A stretch of 64,000 nucleotides of DNA from Sporosarcina ureilytica. GTDB lineage: Bacteria; Bacillota; Bacilli; Bacillales_A; Planococcaceae. Position numbers and translations under genes: made by a program. The notes under the pieces were generated by a model, which saw nothing but the letters and a program-made list of their open reading frames with translations, made no database searches and was not told the origin of the DNA. The stretch is from contig NZ_CP017560.1 of assembly GCF_001753205.1 (NCBI RefSeq), positions 1,364,001 through 1,428,000 of the forward strand, read 5' to 3'. Positions 25,785 to 36,610 of the stretch are shown piece after piece. Within the stretch, counting starts at the first letter, position 1. Each line of letters starts with the position of its first letter.

Positions 25785-26853
25785 AGTTTCTGTGCATAAT
25801 AAAAAATGGCTTAGTTTTTGAACCTATATGATTAAATCTTTATTAAGGGTGAAACCTAAGCTTTGAGGTCGAATACTTTTGGGGAGTTTGTTCAGTTTAT
25901 TGCCATTAGTTAGAAGCAGTAACTCAACTTTCATACTTTGATCTGCTCTTATAAAAAATTCATTATCCGTAGTCTTCCGATTTATTCGAGCTAATTTTTT
26001 GTAGGATAAAACATTATTCAGGATTTGGGCACTTATCGTCGTAATTCGGTTAGCTCATCGTTATAAATCCTGAAAATCACTCGCTTTCTAAGGTTGGTAA
26101 TGAGGTGTGATTATAAATGTTTTAAAGTCGGGCTAGCGGGAGTATTCGGAAAAAATTTGATTTGGGCATTTCCTATTAGAATCCTTTTAATGAATATGGA
26201 TTTATGTTATACATATATTCGTCGGGTTCTTTTCTTTAGTGTTTAGTTTGTAAAATTCACTATACAAGAAAAGATCCTCTTTTCATGTTTATGAATCTAC
26301 CGTGCATTCGCTTGGATTCCAGTTCATTAAAGTTCAAATTCACCAACAGGTTTTTGACTTAAGTGAATCGGGTACAGTTTAATCACCTATAAACATTTTA
26401 CTCTTATTACATGAAGTTAAAATGATATAAGCATTATTATTCTCTTGCCTGCCGTCAGTGAAGGCGTGGATATGCCTGAAATTCTGAGCTATTATTCCTT
26501 AAGAAGATATAAACTGCTAAATACATATTTTCAAATGAAAAATCGTACTGAAAAAAGTCATGGTTATTTTTATTGGAAATAGGTTTGATTTAAAGTTGTT
26601 TGGGGAAGGTATGTTCATAATGCTTTGAATGCTAGGAGAAATAAAAGGAAGGTGATGGGACGCAAGTGCCGCGGATGAAAACGAAGCCTTCTTACGTAGG
26701 AGTCAGAAAACGTGAAGTTCTAAATCGTGCAGCAACGCGATTATATAGACGTTTATGTCAGAATGATTATTAATGAAAATTAATCATTAGGTAGTCATTT
26801 GCCGGCGTAAAAAGGGTGCGGATTGACAAATTAGTGAAGTCAAAAGTAAATCA
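25785..26853. other. Gene-poor AT-rich region upstream of urease
   Basis: Nothing longer than 60 codons is open in about 1.07 kb. Visible structure: an inverted repeat TTCAGGATTT at 26017-26026 with AAATCCTGAA at 26065-26074, a small AAAAGATCCTCTTTT hairpin near 26268, and a 35-codon basic frame at 26666-26773 (GTG start, product containing VGVRKREVLNRAA) behind AAGGAAGGTGATG. I do not call that frame a gene. The region may be decayed DNA or a long regulatory area for the urease operon. Confidence 0.5.
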
Positions 26854-26883
26854 TTGCATGAAATGAAACTTATGTAGTACAAT
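26854..26883 (+). promoter_or_regulatory. Likely promoter of the urease operon
   Basis: TTGCAT at 26854-26859 and TACAAT at 26878-26883 with 18 bases between, 71 bases before ureA. Between it and ureA lies an inverted repeat (GAATGATG at 26892-26899 and CATCATTC at 26918-26925), a possible operator or leader hairpin. It does not fit the TnrA/GlnR consensus well. Confidence 0.55.
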
Positions 26884-26938
26884 CAATTTTGGAATGATGA
26901 CATTCGACATTTTATGACATCATTCGAGTTAAGTGTAA

Positions 26939-27256
<318 letters not shown>

Positions 27257-27308
27257 ATAAATATCACAAAAATTTAAGAAGGCATTGATAATAGGAGGGA
27301 AGCAAAAA

Positions 27309-27692
27309 GTGAGTAATAATAATGGTTATATTATACCCGGCGAATACCGAGTAGCCGAAGGTGAAATCGAAATCAACGCTGGTCGTGCGAAAACAACGAT
27401 TCGCGTATCAAATACTGGAGACCGTCCAATCCAGGTCGGCTCACACATTCACTTTGTTGAAGTGAACAAGGATCTTTTATTTGACCGTGCGGAAACAATT
27501 GGTAAGAGACTTAACATTCCATCCGGTACTGCAGCTCGTTTTGAGCCAGGTGAAGAGATGGAAGTTGAATTAACGGAACTTGGTGGGAACCGTGAAGTTT
27601 ACGGAATCTCAGATTTAACAAATGGTTCTGTTGATAATAAAGAGCTAATTCTTCAGAGAGCAAGAGAATTAGGCTATAAAGGAGTTGAATGA
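27309..27692 (+). CDS. ureB: Urease beta subunit
   Basis: 127 residues. GTG 27309 follows GGAGGGA at 27294-27300 and gives [25 protein letters not shown], as in relatives; an upstream in-frame start at 27285 would overlap the ribosome binding site. Conserved parts include [18 protein letters not shown] and [16 protein letters not shown]. It is a structural subunit between UreA and UreC. Confidence 0.96.
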   Translation: MSNNNGYIIPGEYRVAEGEIEINAGRAKTTIRVSNTGDRPIQVGSHIHFVEVNKDLLFDRAETIGKRLNIPSGTAARFEPGEEMEVELTELGGNREVYGISDLTNGSVDNKELILQRARELGYKGVE

Positions 27693-27695
27693 TAA

Positions 27696-29408
27696 GTGAA
27701 AATCAATAGACAGCAGTATGCTGAAAGTTACGGTCCAACTGTTGGTGACCAAGTTCGCCTCGCAGATACGGATCTTTGGATTGAAGTAGAGAAAGACTTC
27801 ACCGTTTACGGAGATGAAACAAACTTCGGTGGCGGTAAAGTATTACGTGAAGGTATGGGAGAAAACGGTACATACACTCGTACTGAAAATGTGCTTGATC
27901 TTCTTCTTACAAATGCACTTATCCTTGACTATACAGGAATTTACAAGGCAGATATCGGTGTGAAAGACGGTTACATCGTTGGTATCGGTAAAGGTGGTAA
28001 CCCAGACATTATGGATGGCGTTACACCAAATATGATTGTTGGTACAGCTACAGAAGTTATTGCTGCAGAAGGTAAGATTGTAACAGCTGGTGGAATTGAC
28101 ACACACGTTCACTTCATCAACCCAGATCAAGTTGATGTTGCACTAGCTAACGGAATTACAACTTTATTCGGTGGCGGTACTGGACCAGCAGAAGGTTCTA
28201 AAGCAACAACAGTAACACCAGGACCTTGGAACATTGAAAAAATGCTAAAATCGACAGAAGGACTTCCAATTAACGTTGGTATCCTAGGAAAAGGACATGC
28301 TTCATCTATTGCTCCAATTATGGAACAAATTGATGCGGGTGCAGCAGGTCTGAAAATTCACGAGGACTGGGGTGCAACACCGGCATCTATCGACCGTAGC
28401 TTGACAGTTGCTGATGAAGCTGACATCCAAGTTGCAATTCACTCCGATACATTGAACGAAGCAGGTTTCCTAGAGGATACACTTCGTGCAATCGACGGCC
28501 GTGTAATTCACTCATTCCACGTTGAAGGTGCGGGTGGCGGACACGCTCCTGACATTATGGCAATGGCTGGACATCCAAACGTATTGCCTTCATCAACGAA
28601 TCCGACAAGACCATTTACGGTTAACACAATCGATGAGCACCTTGACATGCTTATGGTTTGTCACCACTTAAAGCAAAATATTCCTGAGGACGTTGCATTC
28701 GCAGACTCAAGAATTCGTCCAGAAACAATTGCTGCTGAAGATATTCTACATGACCTAGGTATTATCAGTATGATGTCAACAGACGCACTTGCAATGGGAC
28801 GTGCTGGAGAAATGGTACTAAGAACATGGCAAACTGCTGACAAAATGAAGAAACAACGCGGTCCATTAGCTGAAGAAAAGAACGGTTCAGACAACATGCG
28901 TGCTAAGCGTTACGTATCTAAATACACAATTAACCCTGCAATTGCACAAGGTATCTCTCATGAAGTTGGTTCAATTGAAGAAGGTAAATTCGCTGACCTA
29001 GTTCTTTGGGAGCCGAAATTCTTTGGCGTAAAAGCAGATCGTGTAATTAAAGGCGGAATCATCGCTTATGCACAAATTGGTGACCCAAGTGCTTCCATTC
29101 CGACGCCACAACCAGTTATGGGACGTCGTATGTACGGTACAGTTGGTGACCTAATTTATGATACAAACATTACATTCATGTCTAAGAGCTCAATTCAGCA
29201 AGGTGTACCTGCGAAACTTGGCTTGAAGCGCCGTATCGGAACAGTTAAAAACTGCCGTAACATCGGTAAGAAGGACATGAAATGGAATGACGTAACTACG
29301 GAAATCGACATTAATCCAGAGACGTATGAAGTTAAGGTTGATGGCGAAGTACTTACATGTGAACCAGTTTCAGAACTACCAATGGCTCAAAGATATTTCT
29401 TGTTCTAA
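27696..29408 (+). CDS. ureC: Urease alpha (catalytic) subunit
   Basis: 570 residues, full length. The nickel-site residues can all be placed: His137 and His139 (THVHF), the lysine that becomes carbamylated, Lys220 (GLKIHEDWG), His222, His249, His275 and Asp363. The mobile-flap cysteine and histidine, Cys322-His323, and Arg339 are also present. The enzyme hydrolyses urea to ammonia and carbamate. GTG 27696 is three bases after the ureB stop, with AAAGGAG further up. Spacing and order indicate a single transcript with ureA and ureB. It is followed by the accessory genes. Confidence 0.98.
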   Translation: MKINRQQYAESYGPTVGDQVRLADTDLWIEVEKDFTVYGDETNFGGGKVLREGMGENGTYTRTENVLDLLLTNALILDYTGIYKADIGVKDGYIVGIGKGGNPDIMDGVTPNMIVGTATEVIAAEGKIVTAGGIDTHVHFINPDQVDVALANGITTLFGGGTGPAEGSKATTVTPGPWNIEKMLKSTEGLPINVGILGKGHASSIAPIMEQIDAGAAGLKIHEDWGATPASIDRSLTVADEADIQVAIHSDTLNEAGFLEDTLRAIDGRVIHSFHVEGAGGGHAPDIMAMAGHPNVLPSSTNPTRPFTVNTIDEHLDMLMVCHHLKQNIPEDVAFADSRIRPETIAAEDILHDLGIISMMSTDALAMGRAGEMVLRTWQTADKMKKQRGPLAEEKNGSDNMRAKRYVSKYTINPAIAQGISHEVGSIEEGKFADLVLWEPKFFGVKADRVIKGGIIAYAQIGDPSASIPTPQPVMGRRMYGTVGDLIYDTNITFMSKSSIQQGVPAKLGLKRRIGTVKNCRNIGKKDMKWNDVTTEIDINPETYEVKVDGEVLTCEPVSELPMAQRYFLF

Positions 29409-29483
29409 AATAGAATACTTCTATGTGAATTGTTGCACAATTGATTCGTGCAACAATTCACAAAAACAAAGGAGGATCTTGAC

Positions 29484-29927
29484 TTGCTAATTACGAAGAT
29501 AGTCGGAAACATCGACGATTCTAAGTCATCAGACAAAAAGGTTGACTGGCTTGAATTAGAGTGGGAAGACTTAAACAAAAGAATCTTGCGTAAGGAAACA
29601 GAAAACGGTACGGATGTTGCAATCAAATTAGAAAGCAGCGGTTCCCTTCGTTATGGGGATGTATTGTTTGAAGATGAAAATACGCTAATTGCCATTCGGA
29701 CAAAGCTGGAAAAAGTCTATGTTATCAAACCAAAGACGATGCAAGAAATGGGTAAAATGGCATTCGAAATCGGCAATCGTCACACGATGTGTATTATTGA
29801 AGATGACGAAATTCTCGTCCGTTATGACCAAACGCTTGAGAAATTGATTGATGAAGTGGGGGTTTCTTATGAACAATCAGAGAGAAGGTTCAAAGAACCA
29901 TTCAAATACAGAGGTCACCAACACTAA
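29484..29927 (+). CDS. ureE: Urease accessory protein UreE (nickel chaperone)
   Basis: 147 residues, starting at TTG 29484 eight bases after GGAGG. The conserved dimer-interface nickel ligand is His100 (GNRHTMCI), and the tail ends RGHQH with His145 and His147. UreE delivers nickel to the UreFGD-urease complex. The longer frame from 29448 lacks a ribosome binding site. Its last 59 bases overlap the start of ureF in another frame. Confidence 0.95.
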   Translation: MLITKIVGNIDDSKSSDKKVDWLELEWEDLNKRILRKETENGTDVAIKLESSGSLRYGDVLFEDENTLIAIRTKLEKVYVIKPKTMQEMGKMAFEIGNRHTMCIIEDDEILVRYDQTLEKLIDEVGVSYEQSERRFKEPFKYRGHQH

Positions 29928-30609
29928 TCCTTGGCTACTACATCTTATTCAAATTCACGATACGGCGTTTCCAACTGGAAGTTTTGCACATTCATTCGGA
30001 ATGGAGACGTATATTCAAGAAGGCGACATAAGTAATGCAGATAGTTTAAAGGAATTTTGTAACATGTATCTCCGCCAAAATCTAGCTTCAACGGATGCTA
30101 TCATCGTTAAGGAAGCCTATCGTCTTGCTAAAGAAAATGATTTGCAAGGTCTGATTCGATTGGAGAATATATGTCATGCCATCAAGCTTTCACCTGAAAC
30201 AAGAAAGGGTAGCATGATGATGGGACGTCAGTTTTTACAAACTGTACAACCGCTAAATGATAGTGAGTTATTTACGCGTTGGTATGAAAAATTAAAAAAC
30301 AAGGAAATTAAGAGCCATTATCCTGTCGTATATGGTATCTATACGGCTATGTTAGGTGTAGATCTAAGGACATCGCTTGAAACGTTTCTATATTCGTCAA
30401 TAACATCTATTGTTCAAAATGGTGTTCGAGCTATTCCGCTTGGTCAAAATAGTGGAGTGCAAACGATCTTTTCCTTGTTGCCTATTATCCAAGAGACAAC
30501 AAATCGTGTGATGACTTTAGATTTAGAGCATCTTGATAATAATTCAATTGGCCTTGAAATCGCATCAATGCAACATGAATTCCTTCATTCACGCTTGTTT
30601 ATTTCATAA
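29869..30609 (+). CDS. ureF: Urease accessory protein UreF
   Basis: 246 residues. Conserved UreF segments: [19 protein letters not shown] near the N-terminus, [25 protein letters not shown], and [11 protein letters not shown] near the C-terminus. It binds UreD and UreG and gates nickel insertion. ATG 29869 lies inside the end of ureE with GTGGGGG before it, a 59-base overlap that suggests translational coupling. Confidence 0.94.
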   Translation: MNNQREGSKNHSNTEVTNTNPWLLHLIQIHDTAFPTGSFAHSFGMETYIQEGDISNADSLKEFCNMYLRQNLASTDAIIVKEAYRLAKENDLQGLIRLENICHAIKLSPETRKGSMMMGRQFLQTVQPLNDSELFTRWYEKLKNKEIKSHYPVVYGIYTAMLGVDLRTSLETFLYSSITSIVQNGVRAIPLGQNSGVQTIFSLLPIIQETTNRVMTLDLEHLDNNSIGLEIASMQHEFLHSRLFIS

Positions 30610-30826
30610 ATAAAATATCGTGAAATATAGGATCATGGATAAGTATATTCCTGCTTCCAGACCGTGGTCATAGTATCCGGTATTGGACGGTAGGAAATAA
30701 AAAACTTATGTAAAAGCACTCGCATTTAAGGTACTCTAAAAGTAATCAAACATTTGACGTTATTGTGATATCCATATTCGTAAATAACCATTTCAAACAT
30801 ATTACTTAGACTAGGAGATTGTGATT

Positions 30827-31462
30827 ATGAAAACAATACACCTTGGCATTGGCGGACCAGTAGGGTCCGGTAAAACTACGCTTGTTAAAACACTTTCAGA
30901 AGCACTGAAAGAAGAATACAACATTGCAGTTATTACAAATGATATTTACACGCGAGAAGACGCGAATTATCTGATTAACGAGAACATTCTTGAAGAGGAC
31001 CGTATTATCGGTGTTGAAACAGGAGGTTGTCCTCACACAGCGATTCGTGAAGATGCGTCAATGAACTTTGAAGCGATTGAAGAGTTGAAAAATCGTTTTG
31101 ATGATCTTGATATCATTCTACTTGAGAGCGGTGGCGACAATTTATCGGCAACATTTAGCCCTGAATTGGTCGATGCATTTATTTATGTAATTGATGTTTC
31201 CGAAGGTGGCGACATTCCTAGAAAAGGTGGACCAGGCGTTACTCGCTCTGATTTCCTTATGGTAAATAAAACTGAACTTGCTCCATACGTCGGCGTAGAT
31301 CTAGATACAATGAAAAATGATACAATCAAAGCAAGAAACGGAAGACCGTTTACATTTGCTAATATTAAAACGAAAAAAGGTCTAGATGAGATCATTGCAT
31401 GGATCAAATCTGATTTGTTCTTAGAAGGGAAAACCAATGAATCTGCAAGCGAGTCCAAATAA
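30827..31462 (+). CDS. ureG: Urease accessory GTPase UreG
   Basis: 211 residues of the SIMIBI GTPase family. The P-loop GGPVGSGKT is at residues 9-17 and the nickel-binding Cys68-Pro69-His70 motif is present ([11 protein letters not shown]). It uses GTP hydrolysis to insert nickel. It begins 217 bases after ureF, an unusually wide gap in an otherwise compact operon; no terminator or promoter is obvious there. ATG 30827 follows AGGAG. Its end overlaps ureD by 26 bases. Confidence 0.96.
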   Translation: MKTIHLGIGGPVGSGKTTLVKTLSEALKEEYNIAVITNDIYTREDANYLINENILEEDRIIGVETGGCPHTAIREDASMNFEAIEELKNRFDDLDIILLESGGDNLSATFSPELVDAFIYVIDVSEGGDIPRKGGPGVTRSDFLMVNKTELAPYVGVDLDTMKNDTIKARNGRPFTFANIKTKKGLDEIIAWIKSDLFLEGKTNESASESK

Positions 31463-32264
31463 ACGACCAAAGCATGACGGCCGTTTATCAATGGAATTTC
31501 AATATCGGGGGAACAAAACGGTTTTATCAAATTGTTACCAAAATCCTCCGCTTAGAGCTAGCCGACCATTGTATATTAATCCCGCTAATCGATCTGAAGC
31601 GACGGTATATCTAGTGGAAACATCAGGCGGAATCGTAGAAGGAGACCACAACGTCTTTGAAATCGATATAAAAGAGGGAGCGGATGTATGTCTCATTCCG
31701 CAATCCGCAACAAAAATCTATCCTTCTTATAATGATATTTGGAGTTCGCAAAACATGGACATATCGATCGGTCCAAAAGCGAGTCTTTCCTTTAAAACGG
31801 AAGCCCTTATTCCATTTGAGCAGGCGAGATTTAACGGTAAAACTGTTATTCAAATGGCAAAAGATTCCACTTTACTATGGGGAGATATTCTGTCCCCAGG
31901 GCGTGTTGCACGTGGCGAAGTGTTTGAATACACTGATGTCAGAACAAATTTTCAAGTCTGGGTAGACGACGAGTGTTTGATTTACGATCCACTTCTTATT
32001 TCTAAAGACAACATGGGTCTTAAAAACATGGGTATGCTTGAAGAACATTTATTCATAGGATCAATGTGGTTCGTTACACCTACAATCGAGGATTTCGATA
32101 TTAGGGAATTAAATGAGCGACTTCAAGAATCTCCACATTCTAAAGCTAGTGCTTCAATGCTTGAAGGAAAAGCTGTGAACGTTAGATGGTTAGCATCAGA
32201 CTTGGTTGACTTAAAAAAGGAAATGCATCGTATTTGGGATGAATTTGCCAGCTATATCGTTTAA
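31437..32264 (+). CDS. ureD: Urease accessory protein UreD (UreH)
   Basis: 275 residues. Conserved features: [26 protein letters not shown], the SATKIYPS segment and [16 protein letters not shown]. UreD is the scaffold that binds apo-urease first and recruits UreF and UreG. It starts inside the last codons of ureG (ATG 31437), so translation is coupled. It is the last gene of the operon. Confidence 0.94.
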   Translation: MNLQASPNKRPKHDGRLSMEFQYRGNKTVLSNCYQNPPLRASRPLYINPANRSEATVYLVETSGGIVEGDHNVFEIDIKEGADVCLIPQSATKIYPSYNDIWSSQNMDISIGPKASLSFKTEALIPFEQARFNGKTVIQMAKDSTLLWGDILSPGRVARGEVFEYTDVRTNFQVWVDDECLIYDPLLISKDNMGLKNMGMLEEHLFIGSMWFVTPTIEDFDIRELNERLQESPHSKASASMLEGKAVNVRWLASDLVDLKKEMHRIWDEFASYIV

Positions 32265-32850
32265 AATTATTTAAGCAATTTTGTTGTGCATTCCTTGTTG
32301 CTATAAATCAGTTAATTGATTATTCAATCAGGCCCTATAGAACAGAAGAAAATGTCCATTATAAAATAACGAGTCTCATTGGAGACGAACACTGTCTTAC
32401 AATGAGATGAGGTTTTATAATGGTGCACCTATTGTAAAATAGCAATATTAAACAACACTCTTGTCAAGGAGAGGCATTAGCTTTCAAACGATAATTGTAC
32501 AAGATTGTTATGCGCATATAAATGATAATAAATGAAACGATTTTTATGCGTATAACATCATACTTCAAACTGAAAGAAAGCCTACAACCTAATTCTCCTT
32601 GAGTGAGCCACGTTGTTTATAGAAATTATTGGGAATTGTATCACTATAGTTTGTCGTTCAATCGAGTTCGAGTTTATTGTGTTTCATTGTGAAAATATTC
32701 ACGTTAAAACAACGTTCATCTGGGGAGATGTGCGGATAAAAATTCAACAAAAACGATGAGCAAACAAACTTACAGTTTTTACAACAACCATTTGAATTTA
32801 TTTTGATTTAATATTATTTATACAATTTAAAAATATTTGGAGTGAAAAAT
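32265..32850. other. Spacer between ureD and the first transporter
   Basis: No gene seen in 586 bases. A hairpin formed by TCTCATTG at 32374-32381 and CAATGAGA at 32400-32407, followed by TGAGGTTTTAT, may be a weak terminator of the urease operon. The last 60 bases before the transporter are very AT-rich; TTGAAT near 32791 with a distant TATTTA could be a promoter, but I would not rely on it. Confidence 0.5.
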
Positions 32851-33897
32851 ATGTCTACAAATGCTCAAGCAGCACAACAAGGTGGATCAAATAACAAGGC
32901 GTATCTAATCCTAATTATTGGTATTTTAGCAGTTGCGTTCTCTGCACCTTGGGTAAAACAATCGAACTTTGAGCCAGCAACATCAGTTGTACTTCGTGTT
33001 GGTTTTGGGTTGTTATTCTTACTACCTTTCTTTATAAGAGAAATTAAAAAAGTCGGTAAGATCAACAAAACCGGTATTATTCTATCTCTTGTAGCAGGTT
33101 TGTTTCTTGGAATTGACTTTACAGCTTGGAATTATTCAATCTATTTCGTAGGATCAGGTATTGCATCAATCTTACTTAACCTACAAATCATCATTTTACC
33201 GGCACTTGCTTTCCTATTCGATAGAGAGCGTATTCCAAAAAGTTTCTTCATTGTTGCACCAATCATGATTCTTGGTGTACTCATGACAGGTGGTATTTTC
33301 GACAGTGCTGAAGCAACTGAAGGACCAACGACTGCATGGGGTATGAACCTTGCTGTTCTTGGAACAATTGCTGGATCTATTTCTGGGGTATGTTACGGTG
33401 CTTACCTTTATACGAGCCGTAAAGCTTCCCGTGTAAATGGAATTCAAATCGTTCAACCAATGTTTTTCGCTGGATTAACTCAGCTAATTGCTCCACTAAT
33501 TGTAATGATGTTCTCAGGCCGTGGCTTCGATCTAACTCACGGAGTATTAGTAAATGGTATGCTTCCACATAATCCGGAAACTGCATTAGGTGACCCGATT
33601 ACTGGCATGAACTGGTTCTGGATGATTGTACTAGCGTCAATCGGACAAGCAGTTGCATGGACGTTCATTCAGTACGGTGCTATTCGTTTAGACCCTACAA
33701 TTGTAGCTGGACTATTATTACTTAGCCCAATCTCAACTGTTGCGGTTATTGCCGTTATCCTATTCGGTGAGATTCCGTCAACTATCCAGATTGCTGGTGT
33801 TGTTCTGATTCTGTTGGCAGTTGCCTACCAGAATAATTTGCACAAGGTTATATTGGGCAAAAAACCTAAAGACGGTACGCCTAAGGCAACTTCTTAA
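32851..33897 (+). CDS. DMT-superfamily (EamA-like) transporter, copy 1
   Basis: 348 residues with about ten membrane helices in two similar halves, the EamA arrangement. Segments such as APWVKQSNFEPATSVVLR, GIDFTAWNYSIYFVGSG and QYGAIRLDPTIVAGLLLLSPIS mark the two repeats. The N-terminus is short and cytoplasmic (STNAQAAQQGGSNNK), and the C-terminus is lysine-rich. Direction and substrate are unknown; DMT members move amino acids, nucleotide sugars and other metabolites. ATG 32851 has TTGGAGTG before it. It has a close paralogue 450 bases downstream, and both follow urease. Confidence 0.85.
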   Translation: MSTNAQAAQQGGSNNKAYLILIIGILAVAFSAPWVKQSNFEPATSVVLRVGFGLLFLLPFFIREIKKVGKINKTGIILSLVAGLFLGIDFTAWNYSIYFVGSGIASILLNLQIIILPALAFLFDRERIPKSFFIVAPIMILGVLMTGGIFDSAEATEGPTTAWGMNLAVLGTIAGSISGVCYGAYLYTSRKASRVNGIQIVQPMFFAGLTQLIAPLIVMMFSGRGFDLTHGVLVNGMLPHNPETALGDPITGMNWFWMIVLASIGQAVAWTFIQYGAIRLDPTIVAGLLLLSPISTVAVIAVILFGEIPSTIQIAGVVLILLAVAYQNNLHKVILGKKPKDGTPKATS

Positions 33898-34347
33898 TTG
33901 CTAACTAATGTGAAATTGAATTTTCAAGTTTGAACAGAAGAGGAATGTTTACTTATTAATACCTCTTCCTCTTCTTTCTGTCTATATATGAGACGGACCT
34001 TCAACAAATGGGTTGCTCAATCATTTATGTCGGATTGTTGCGGTACATTGTTCCTACGCTAGGTGGGAATAACGCCCGAGAATATTGAAGTGAAAGCTTC
34101 TGCAGTCTGAATAATTGAAAATGAGCGCCTCCTTGAATGAAGGAAAAGTAATTAATGTTAGACAGATAATTAGATTTAATGTTGTAAAAAATAATTGAAC
34201 AGTTTCTGGGATGTATTTGCTCGTTACGGCGTGCATTCGCACAAGATAAATTGGCGTACACAATTCTTTTTTAATGTTCCATAACAAGCAAAAAAATCTC
34301 TTAAGTTTTAAAAAAATTCATAGAATATATGGCTTGGAGTGAAAGTT
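33898..34347. other. Spacer between the two transporters
   Basis: About 450 bases. GAAGAGGAA at 33937-33945 with TTCCTCTTC at 33966-33974, then TTTCTG, is a probable terminator of copy 1. Minus-strand frames of 77-78 codons exist around 34025-34287 but lack ribosome binding sites and a recognisable product. The spacer does not resemble the region in front of copy 1. Confidence 0.5.
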
Positions 34348-35385
34348 ATGGCTAATAATAGTGCTACTAAAGGATCAAATAGCAAGGCATACATAATTCT
34401 TATCATCGGTATTATGGCTCTTGCATTTACTGCCCCATGGGTAAAACAATCGAATTTTGAACCTGCAACGTCTGTTATACTTCGTGTTGGTATTGGATTA
34501 TTGTTTTTACTTCCATTTGCAATTAGTGAAATGAGAAAAATTGGTAAACTCAATAAAACTGGTGTTACTCTGTCCTTGTTCGCGGGTCTTTTCCTTGGAA
34601 TTGACTTCACAGCTTGGAATTATTCCATCTATTATGTTGGATCAGGTATTGCTTCAATTCTATTAAACTTACAAATTATCATTTTGCCGGCACTTGCTTT
34701 CTTATTTGATAAGGAAAGAATTCCAAAAAGTTTCTTTATTGTTGCTCCAATCATGATACTAGGTGTACTTATGACAGGTGGTATTTTCGACAGCGCTGAT
34801 GAAACTGCGGGAGGACCACTTACTGTATATGGAATGAACATTGCTGTACTTGGGACGATTGCTGGTTCTATATCCGGTGTCTGTTATGGGATCTATCTAT
34901 ACACTAGCCGTAAGGCATCCCGCGTAAATGCAGGACAAATCGTACAACCTATGGCATGGGCATCGCTTGCTCAGTTAGTGGCGCCAACAATTTTCTTGTT
35001 TATCTCTGGTCGTGGATTTGACCTAACTCACGGAGTATTGGTCAATGGTCAGCTTCCAATGAACCCAGAAACAACTGTGGGTGATCCTATCACGGCTATG
35101 AACTGGTTCTGGATGCTTGTACTAGCTACATTAGGTCAAGCGATTGCATGGACGTTCGTTCAGTATGGTGCTGTTCGTTTGAACCCTACGATTGTTGCTG
35201 GACTCTTGTTACTTAGTCCGATTTCTACTGTTGCGATCATTGCCGTTCTTCTATTCGGTGAGATACCGTCAACGATTCAAATACTTGGTGTTGTTCTTGT
35301 TCTTGCGGCAGTTGCCTACCAGAATAACCTACACAAAACTATATTTGGAAAAAAATCTAAAGACAAATCGCCCGGAACTGCTTAA
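34348..35385 (+). CDS. DMT-superfamily (EamA-like) transporter, copy 2
   Basis: 345 residues, a close paralogue of the preceding transporter over its whole length: the same WVKQSNFEPATSV, GIDFTAWNYSIY and KASRVN segments, with most differences in the first helix, the loop after MTGGIFDSA and the helix after IVQPM. It shows the same ten-helix pattern. ATG 34348 follows TTGGAGTG, the same ribosome binding site as copy 1. The pair looks like a tandem duplication that has diverged. A terminator follows. Substrate unknown. Confidence 0.85.
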   Translation: MANNSATKGSNSKAYIILIIGIMALAFTAPWVKQSNFEPATSVILRVGIGLLFLLPFAISEMRKIGKLNKTGVTLSLFAGLFLGIDFTAWNYSIYYVGSGIASILLNLQIIILPALAFLFDKERIPKSFFIVAPIMILGVLMTGGIFDSADETAGGPLTVYGMNIAVLGTIAGSISGVCYGIYLYTSRKASRVNAGQIVQPMAWASLAQLVAPTIFLFISGRGFDLTHGVLVNGQLPMNPETTVGDPITAMNWFWMLVLATLGQAIAWTFVQYGAVRLNPTIVAGLLLLSPISTVAIIAVLLFGEIPSTIQILGVVLVLAAVAYQNNLHKTIFGKKSKDKSPGTA

Positions 35386-35412
35386 TTGTTACTATTAAAA
35401 TTATAATAAATT

Positions 35413-35453
35413 AAAAGCCGAGTTTCCTTCATGTAAGGGAAATCGGCTTTTTT
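35413..35453 (+). terminator. Terminator after transporter copy 2
   Basis: AAAAGCCGA pairs with TCGGCTTTT around an inner TTTCC/GGGAA pairing, followed by TTTTTTA. Confidence 0.88.
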
Positions 35454-36097
35454 ATATCGAAATGTATATTAGCGGATTTACCAAACATTTTAGATGGATC
35501 CCTAACAAAAGATTTATATTGCACTCAAATGTCATTATATACAATGAAATCAGAAATGTAAACTCTTTCATGGATTTTTATGGAAATAATGCTTATGTAT
35601 TGGTTTCGTTTATTAATAGTTGGTAGGTCATAAGTCCTTCATTTCAAATTAAGATAAATTATCATGGGTATTAGGCACAACGTAGCGGGTGACATACCAG
35701 ATAATTTAGTGGTTTCAGCCGTTTCATTCTTAAGAATACAAATGTATTCTATGAAGTTAGCACCATACAATGTTATTTCTGGTTAGTATGGTTTCGCAAG
35801 GTCAGTCCCACCCCTCCCTAGATAATAAACATATTTCATATATAAAAAGCCAATCAAATTACTGGTCATTAAAGATTTAACAGTAGACTGAACTTTTTCT
35901 CTCCTCTTTGAAAAATTAAGAACTTGGTGGAATATTAGGGAAATGGTTGAAAAGAACCTGAAATGTAAACACTGAAATAGAAAATCATTGTGGTTGAGAT
36001 GGACAATGGAACAAGTATAAAAGCGTTACTCTTTTGTTTATGATATATTATTCAAAACGGTGAAATATATTTTGATTAAAATGGAGGAACTGCAGCG
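35454..36097. other. Gene-free AT-rich spacer
   Basis: Nothing coding is visible in about 640 bases. Small hairpins occur (AATACAAATGTATT near 35736; ACCATAC with GTATGGT near 35760-35791) without T runs. It marks the right-hand end of the urease and transporter segment. Confidence 0.5.
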
Positions 36098-36505
36098 ATG
36101 GAGATGTCAACACAGTTTCAAGTGAAGAACGAAGATATCGATATATTTAATCATATGAACTATAAGAGATATATTGAACAATTAGAAATAGAGCGTGCCG
36201 AGTGGTTTCGAAGAATTGATATTCCTTTCTCAACAATGGCGGAAAGGAATATTGCAGCGGTTATTTTAAAGTTAGAAATTGAATACGTAAAAGAAGCCAG
36301 GCTAGGGGAACGTTTGATAATTAAAACGAAGCCAATGAAAATAGGGACGAAAAGTTTTTCATTACAACAAGTAATATATAATGAAAATAAAGAGGTAACG
36401 ACAAAATCCATCTGTACATTTGTTATGTTTGACACATCTACACGAAGCAGCATCCCTGTTATTAAAGAAATTGCTAGTCACTTCCACAATTTAAAAACTA
36501 CATAA
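36098..36505 (+). CDS. Acyl-CoA thioesterase, hot-dog fold
   Basis: 135 residues. The active-site segment is NEDIDIFNHMNYKRYIEQLEIERAEWF, with aspartate and asparagine-histidine spaced as in the 4-hydroxybenzoyl-CoA thioesterase family. ATG 36098 follows TGGAGG. It stands alone before selO, and nothing nearby suggests a specific substrate. Confidence 0.8.
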   Translation: MEMSTQFQVKNEDIDIFNHMNYKRYIEQLEIERAEWFRRIDIPFSTMAERNIAAVILKLEIEYVKEARLGERLIIKTKPMKIGTKSFSLQQVIYNENKEVTTKSICTFVMFDTSTRSSIPVIKEIASHFHNLKTT

Positions 36506-36610
36506 ATGAATGCCTTAATATCGAATCCCTATCTGGCGGTGCAATGTGTATATTTAGTTCTGAACAGTAAAAACTGATTTCAGGTATATGATAAACAAAA
36601 GGAGCATTAT

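Noticed and set aside
26640..26700. GGGACGCAA segment suggesting a cyclic di-GMP-I riboswitch upstream of urease
   Set aside because: The other conserved parts of that class (the GGCAAACC-type stem before it and the tetraloop receptor) are not present, so the match is only local.
26892..26925. TnrA/GlnR nitrogen-control box before ureA
   Set aside because: The half-sites do not fit TGTNA-N7-TNACA at the needed spacing on either strand.
34025..34287. Two minus-strand frames of 77-78 codons between the transporters
   Set aside because: They overlap in different frames, lack ribosome binding sites and have no recognisable product.
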